This document shows, one piece after another, positions 27,501-30,635 of a DNA stretch of 30,635 nt. This DNA comes from an uncultured bacterium (GTDB lineage: Bacteria; Planctomycetota; Planctomycetia; Pirellulales; UBA1268), in contig CALGAS010000010.1 in assembly GCA_937959175.1 (NCBI GenBank), positions 1-30,635 on the forward strand, given 5' to 3'. The notes beneath the pieces were generated by a model. That model did no database searches, had not been told where the DNA came from, and saw only the letters and a list, made by a program, of their open reading frames with translations. The translations under genes were made by a program, and so were the position numbers. How positions within the stretch are numbered: the stretch's first letter is position 1; each line of letters begins with the position of its first letter.

Positions 27501-27994
27501 GCGAGGAGCATCTGACGTCCGCTGAAGATCTTGCCGACCGGCAGGAGGATCTGGCCGATCGGATCGTCGACCTGGTCGATCGGCTCTTGGACGAGCCCGA
27601 CGGGGAGCGGGAGTTCGCCCAGGAGATCGAACTGTTCGACAAGGTCGAGGAGGTGATGGTCGAGACGGCCGACATTCTCGGCTCTCCCGACACCGGGCCG
27701 GCGGCGATCGGTGCCGAAAGCGAGGTCATCGAGCTGCTGCTAGCCGCCCAGGCCGCCTCGTCCAACGGCGGTGGCGGCGGCGGTGGCGGCGGCGGCGGCA
27801 TGACCCCGGGCGGGGGCAGCACGGGCTCCACCAGCGACTCTGCCCTGGCCCTGCTCGGCAGCGGCAATCGCTCGATGATCGAGGCGGGCGGGGAAGACGA
27901 GCAGGCCATTGGCGTGTCGGGTCGTGTGCTGCCCGAGGAGTTCCGGGCAGGCCTCGATGCCTACTTCAACCAACTCGAAAAGGGACGGCGATGA
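24530..27994 (+). CDS. Large membrane and coiled-coil protein (DUF4175-like)
   Basis: This 1154-residue protein has N-terminal transmembrane helices (near 40-60, 65-85 and 160-180), a beta-rich extracytoplasmic part to about 510, a coiled coil at about 516-640, a disordered linker rich in Gln, Gly, Glu, Ala and Pro at about 634-785, and a second set of coiled coils from about 800 with repeated EDLADRQEDLADRIVDL. An 11-glycine run sits at 27767-27799 (residues 1080-1090). It resembles DUF4175-type proteins of the same operons. The ATG at 24530 has GAGGG eight bases upstream and is preferred to the ATG at 24476. It overlaps the next gene by four bases. A scaffold or cell-envelope linker role is inferred. 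Confidence 0.8.
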   Translation: MKPQREGRDAISLPAGLERRLYAFRSLVWRIKLLEAFGGAVVGVLAGYLAVFLLDRLTETPAWVRLVAFAVGVIGSAAVPLALHRWIWSHRGLEQLARLIARRFPGIGDQLLGIIELVRAAESPAGSTNRSRALCEAAIGQVAEQAGGYDFAEAVPRPRHRLWLTAAAVPLVAVTAAAWLAPEAAGNAWARFLAPWWPVERFTFTRVEPLPETIVVPHGEPAAVAVALAADTRWHPDEARLRVGGQTPLESPLADDGYTFTIPPQLGPAVVALAVGDWRQRPRIEPMFRPQITGLAAEIQLPAYLGRPNLIRQEVRGGTLVPVAGGTISIVATADRDLAAATVDGQPVEPVGAEVRTLPREVVEPSTLTISWRDRHGLDGSGPLTLAIQPRNDEPPSVVALDLPPNRDVLLDTDTLRFRVAVRDDFGIRRVGLEWEGIADWGGGNDPAASLRGQRLLKAGGPEVETIEAAATFCPAALGIAPQPIFLRAFAEDYKPGRERATSTPLLIYVVDKAEHALVLNTRLQQFRQRASEVRDREMMLLATNKELRELPGERLLDEDVRGRLAGQVAAEEANARRLERLVEEGAKLVREATKNPDFEAATLERLAEDLQALSDIAANRMPGVADLLAQAAAAEQGTAGQMGQPGAGQAGEAGQAGQQSQQQQGQPGEPASQPGSSQQAAGEPAGEAGEGEAGEQSPRVGEQQNQSAGGQGGEPSPPSPPVPQVVDQESSQQPADPNAGAGPSSAAGGQGRLGLPTTQAGVSPPSSTEATGETEPPADELLDEAIAKQEELLEEFAKVADELAAVMARLEGSTFVKRFKLASREQLEIGGRLAALAAEAFLPAAGRPLRVEQAIEGVQELSQRESEKVSALLDDLQAYFDRRQLPAFRTVLEEMKDLDVLGSLREVSDEIASEAGMSLAQTEFWSDTFDRLADDLVPPAEGGGEGGGEGEARESVPPEVVLEVMKILEEEVTLREETRVAEQRKDVVPGEEHLTSAEDLADRQEDLADRIVDLVDRLLDEPDGEREFAQEIELFDKVEEVMVETADILGSPDTGPAAIGAESEVIELLLAAQAASSNGGGGGGGGGGGMTPGGGSTGSTSDSALALLGSGNRSMIEAGGEDEQAIGVSGRVLPEEFRAGLDAYFNQLEKGRR

Positions 27995-28680
27995 CGTGCG
28001 GCCGGATCGGGAGGATGAGCCAGGCAGCGGTCGCCCTCGGGCTGGCCTGTCGGGCCCTCTCCCTTTCGGCAGGTGATGACATGATCTCCGAGCCGGCTGC
28101 GCCGCCACCGGCGGAGGCCGTCCGCTTCCGGGGCGGTAACATCCGGCTGATGGGGATGGCCAACGGCAGGCTTTCCATCGATCTGGGCACCACGTTCGAC
28201 CAGCAGGTGTTCGGCCGATCGGCGGCGGGAGGCCGGGCCGTGATCATCGTCAACGGCGTCGTGATGCGGCAGCCGCAGGCGGCGAAGGCGGCCACCGATA
28301 CCATGGAGAAGTTGTCTGGTATTCGCGGCCAGGGCGAGGCCTGGATCGGGGCGATCGATCGGATCTGCGGGCTCGCCCCCGGCCAGCGGCAGCGTCTGGA
28401 GATGGCGCTGGCCAGCGACCTCAAGCGACTGGCCCTCCGCATCGACGCGGTGCGTGGCAAGTATGTCGGCCGAGAGGTCTCGCCGGCCGGGGGCGGCATC
28501 GACCGTGAAACCATCGCCAGGCTGCGGACCGATGCGGCGACCTGCCGGCGGTGGCTGACGAAGCCCTTTGAACGCGATGCGCTCCTGCCGGCGGTGATCG
28601 ACGAGATCCTCGATGCCGAGCAGGCGTCGGCCATTGAATCACTGCTGAAGCGACGAATCACCCAGGAAGGCACGCCATGA
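27991..28680 (+). CDS. Secreted protein of unknown function
   Basis: This 229-residue protein has a likely signal peptide (residues 1-28, AAVALGLACRALSLSAG), then a Pro-rich linker and a mainly helical domain. A segment RICGLAPGQRQRLEMAL near residue 125 resembles LDPEARRKV and LTAAQQRAI in the secreted gene at 29786, hinting at distant relatedness. The C-terminal part has DEILDAEQASAIESLLKRR. No known domain was recognised. It starts within the ATGA overlap of the previous gene (27991-27994), with GGGA upstream, and its stop overlaps the next gene likewise. It would act in the periplasm or cell envelope. Confidence 0.72.
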   Translation: MTCGRIGRMSQAAVALGLACRALSLSAGDDMISEPAAPPPAEAVRFRGGNIRLMGMANGRLSIDLGTTFDQQVFGRSAAGGRAVIIVNGVVMRQPQAAKAATDTMEKLSGIRGQGEAWIGAIDRICGLAPGQRQRLEMALASDLKRLALRIDAVRGKYVGREVSPAGGGIDRETIARLRTDAATCRRWLTKPFERDALLPAVIDEILDAEQASAIESLLKRRITQEGTP

Positions 28681-29780
28681 ACCGACTTCGATCCGGCCGC
28701 CTCGCAGTCAGCCTGGGGCTGGTGGCGGTGATCACATTCTCCGCTACCGGCGGCCGCGGCGAGGGGCCGCTGGTTCGCTACGGCGATCCGGTTCCGCGGG
28801 ATGTCCGTGAAATCTACGACGCCGGGATTCGCTACCTCCTCAAGACGCAGGATTCCTCCGGTGCCTGGAAGGACGGCCAGGATGGCCCGGGAGTCACGGG
28901 CATGGCGGTGATGGTGCTGCTCGGCTCCGGGGAAGATCCCAACTTTGGCCCCTACCGCGTGCCGATCCGCAAGGCCCTCCGCAGCATGATCATCGATCAG
29001 GATCCCGATACCGGTTTCCTGGCCAGCAGTCGGGGCCACGACAGCATGTACCAGCACGGCTTCGCGATGCTGGCCCTCTCGGAGGCCTATGGGGCGGTTG
29101 ACGATCGAACGCTCTGGGAGGAGGCCAAAGGGCTGCGGGGGCCGGGCGTCGGCCGGTCGCTCGGGCAGGCCCTGGAACTGGCGGTTCGCTGTGCCGTTAC
29201 CTCCGCCAAGAAGAACCCCAACGGTGCCTGGCGGTACTCCCCCGATGCCCGCGACGCCGATACGTCGGTCAGCGGTGCGGTGTTGATGGGGCTGCTGGGC
29301 GCGCGAAACGCGGGGATCGAGGTGCCCGATGAGACGATCGACCGGGCGATCAAGTACTACACCACGATGACGGGGGGAAACGGCCAGGTTGGCTACTCGG
29401 GCAATCCTGGCGGCGGCAGCGACGCGGTCACGAGCATCGCGGTGCTCGTCTATGCGATCGCCCGTCACAAGGAACTTCCTCAGTACGAGCAGGCGCTCTC
29501 TTACCTCAAGCAGCGGAGTCGCGACCCGCAGTCGGCGATCGGCGGCTATCCCACCTACACCCGCTACTACCGGGCCCAGGCCCTCTTCCAGGGCGACGTC
29601 GAGGCCTGGGAAAAGTGGAACTCGGGCCTCGTGCAGGAGCTCAAGAAACTCCAGGGCAAGGATGGCAGCTTTGCCGCGTTCGCCGGCCGAGGCGGGGGCT
29701 TCGGGGGCACCGTCGATACCACGCTGGCCCTCCTGGCCCTGGCGGTCAACTACAAGTTTCTGCCCATCTACGAGCGGTGA
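28677..29780 (+). CDS. Secreted terpenoid-cyclase-fold (prenyltransferase/squalene oxidase repeat) protein
   Basis: This 367-residue protein has a signal peptide (residues 1-29, AVSLGLVAVITFSATGG) and an alpha/alpha-toroid of the prenyltransferase/squalene-oxidase repeat type. Repeats are seen as IRYLLKTQDSSGAWKDGQ, GFAMLALSEAYG, CAVTSAKKNPNGAWRYSP, SVSGAVLMGLLGARNAG, VTSIAVLVYAIARHK and VDTTLALLALAVNYKF. The acid motif DxDD of squalene-hopene cyclases is absent: DARDADTSVSG holds D-A-D-T at the equivalent-looking place. Export also argues against lipid cyclisation. The ATG at 28677 overlaps the previous stop and has AGGAAGG upstream. A binding or scaffold role in the envelope is inferred. 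The next gene follows after five bases. Confidence 0.85.
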   Translation: MNRLRSGRLAVSLGLVAVITFSATGGRGEGPLVRYGDPVPRDVREIYDAGIRYLLKTQDSSGAWKDGQDGPGVTGMAVMVLLGSGEDPNFGPYRVPIRKALRSMIIDQDPDTGFLASSRGHDSMYQHGFAMLALSEAYGAVDDRTLWEEAKGLRGPGVGRSLGQALELAVRCAVTSAKKNPNGAWRYSPDARDADTSVSGAVLMGLLGARNAGIEVPDETIDRAIKYYTTMTGGNGQVGYSGNPGGGSDAVTSIAVLVYAIARHKELPQYEQALSYLKQRSRDPQSAIGGYPTYTRYYRAQALFQGDVEAWEKWNSGLVQELKKLQGKDGSFAAFAGRGGGFGGTVDTTLALLALAVNYKFLPIYER

Positions 29781-29785
29781 GCGAC

Positions 29786-30635
29786 ATGGCCAGCCAGAAA
29801 ATTTCGCGCACGCTCATGACCGGAGCCCTGGTCGCCGGGCTGCTGCTTGTGCCGGCGGCCCGCGGGGAAGACGACGAGCAGGCGGCCCGGCAGGCGGCCG
29901 CCCGCGACGCCCAGGCGGTCGGCCGGCTGTTGAGGCAGGGCCTGCGGGCGATCCTCCCGATCGCCGAACCGCCAGCTGATCGGCAACGGCAGCAGCAGAT
30001 CGACCAGCGGGCCCGGCAGATGGAGCGGTTTTTCAAGCCGATCCTGGAGAGCGAGCTGGAACTGGCTCGGCGGACCTGCGGCGGGCTCGATCCGGAGGCC
30101 CGCCGCAAGGTCCTCGCCACCGGCACGAAGGCGGTCGAGGAGGCCGCCCGGCAGGTCGCTGCGCGGCAGCTCGGCGGCCGGGCCGATGCGGCCTTTGACC
30201 CGCGGGACATCATCCGCAGCCGACTCGCCGAGAGCCTCGCCACGGTGGCCGCGCCGGAAGAGTTGGCGGTCTATCGCCTCGAGGTGCAACGGCGGACGGC
30301 CCGCCGGAATGAATCAGAGCGGCTGCTCGTGGTGGCCCGGCTCGATCGGCAGCTCGACCTGACCGCCGCCCAGCAACGAGCCATCGTGGGGGCCCTTGAG
30401 ACGGCCTGGGAGGCCGACTGGGGCCGGGTGGTCCGCGAGCATGGCACTCGACGGATCAACAACTATCCCCTCGCCCCCGACTATGCCAGCGGCGTCATCA
30501 CGCCCCATCTCGAGCCCGACCAGGTGATCGAGTGGGAAAACTGGTGTCGGGCGGCGGGATCGAACATGGCGGGAAATCACACGACCTGGCATTTCGACGG
30601 CCAGGGGCTCCAGCAACGCGATCCATGGTGGGGCC
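29786..30635 (+). CDS. Secreted protein of unknown function (partial, runs off the window)
   Basis: The reading frame is open from ATG at 29786 to the window end, giving 283 residues so far. It is not terminated here, so the end is unknown. Residues 1-27 form a signal peptide (MTGALVAGLLLVPAARG core). The next part is helical and charged (DRQRQQQIDQRARQMERFF), with RRTCGGLDPEARRKVLATG near 90, RLDRQLDLTAAQQRAIVGAL near 193, and WENWCRAAGSN near 253. The Cys-Gly-Leu-x-Pro-x-x-Arg stretch resembles that of the secreted gene at 27991. A Leu-x-Leu-Thr-x-x-Gln pattern is frequent in secreted planctomycete proteins. It follows the terpenoid-cyclase-fold gene by five bases and is the last visible gene of the operon. 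Confidence 0.75.
   Translation, partial: MASQKISRTLMTGALVAGLLLVPAARGEDDEQAARQAAARDAQAVGRLLRQGLRAILPIAEPPADRQRQQQIDQRARQMERFFKPILESELELARRTCGGLDPEARRKVLATGTKAVEEAARQVAARQLGGRADAAFDPRDIIRSRLAESLATVAAPEELAVYRLEVQRRTARRNESERLLVVARLDRQLDLTAAQQRAIVGALETAWEADWGRVVREHGTRRINNYPLAPDYASGVITPHLEPDQVIEWENWCRAAGSNMAGNHTTWHFDGQGLQQRDPWWG

Noticed and set aside
27966..29468. 500-aa minus-strand frame over the secreted tail of the operon
   Set aside because: It crosses two plus-strand genes that have signal peptides and family repeats, so it is a shadow.

Overview
The window is GC-rich, densely coding bacterial DNA that looks like a planctomycete chromosome, probably from the Pirellulales or a relative. The pointers are an LEPR-XLL-type N-terminus on a secreted beta-propeller protein, a DUF1559 protein with a type IV pilin-like N-terminus, and a MoxR/DUF58/BatA-like operon that continues into a secreted terpenoid-cyclase-fold protein. 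The assignment rests on gene content only. I found no rRNA, tRNA, CRISPR array or insertion sequence.

Left part (1-9782). On the minus strand lie ffh (SRP54), a large LEPR-XLL beta-propeller protein with its own promoter candidate, pdxH, and a small cysteine-rich lipoprotein. A plus-strand secreted alpha/beta hydrolase follows and converges on a minus-strand pair, an NAD-dependent sugar epimerase and GDP-mannose 4,6-dehydratase, which supply nucleotide sugars. A plus-strand gene of a poorly described family that looks glycan-related diverges from this pair.

Middle part (9783-18095, plus strand). A DUF1559 pseudopilin-like gene and a small secreted glycine-rich protein each have a candidate promoter of the form TTGACC-N16-TA(N)nT. 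The second ends in a textbook intrinsic terminator. Next come apolipoprotein N-acyltransferase (lnt) and a surface-glycan block: a TylF-like methyltransferase, a second methyltransferase, a family 4 glycosyltransferase and a glycosyltransferase resembling fungal capsule alpha-mannosyltransferase CMT1/CAP59. A secreted fasciclin-domain protein follows and is closed by a 15-bp terminator hairpin.

Right part (18208-30635, plus strand). One tightly packed operon, with four ATGA stop/start overlaps, runs off the window end. Its order is MoxR ATPase, DUF58 protein, BatA-like membrane vWA protein, a second membrane vWA protein with a glutamine-amidotransferase-like middle, a 1154-residue membrane and coiled-coil protein with a disordered linker, a secreted unknown, a secreted terpenoid-cyclase-fold protein without the DxDD acid motif, and a second secreted unknown that may be a distant relative of the first. 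The order suggests an AAA+ chaperone and vWA scaffold at the membrane working with a coiled-coil protein and a set of exported proteins. The secreted tail is the least explained part of the window and the best candidate for an undescribed system.
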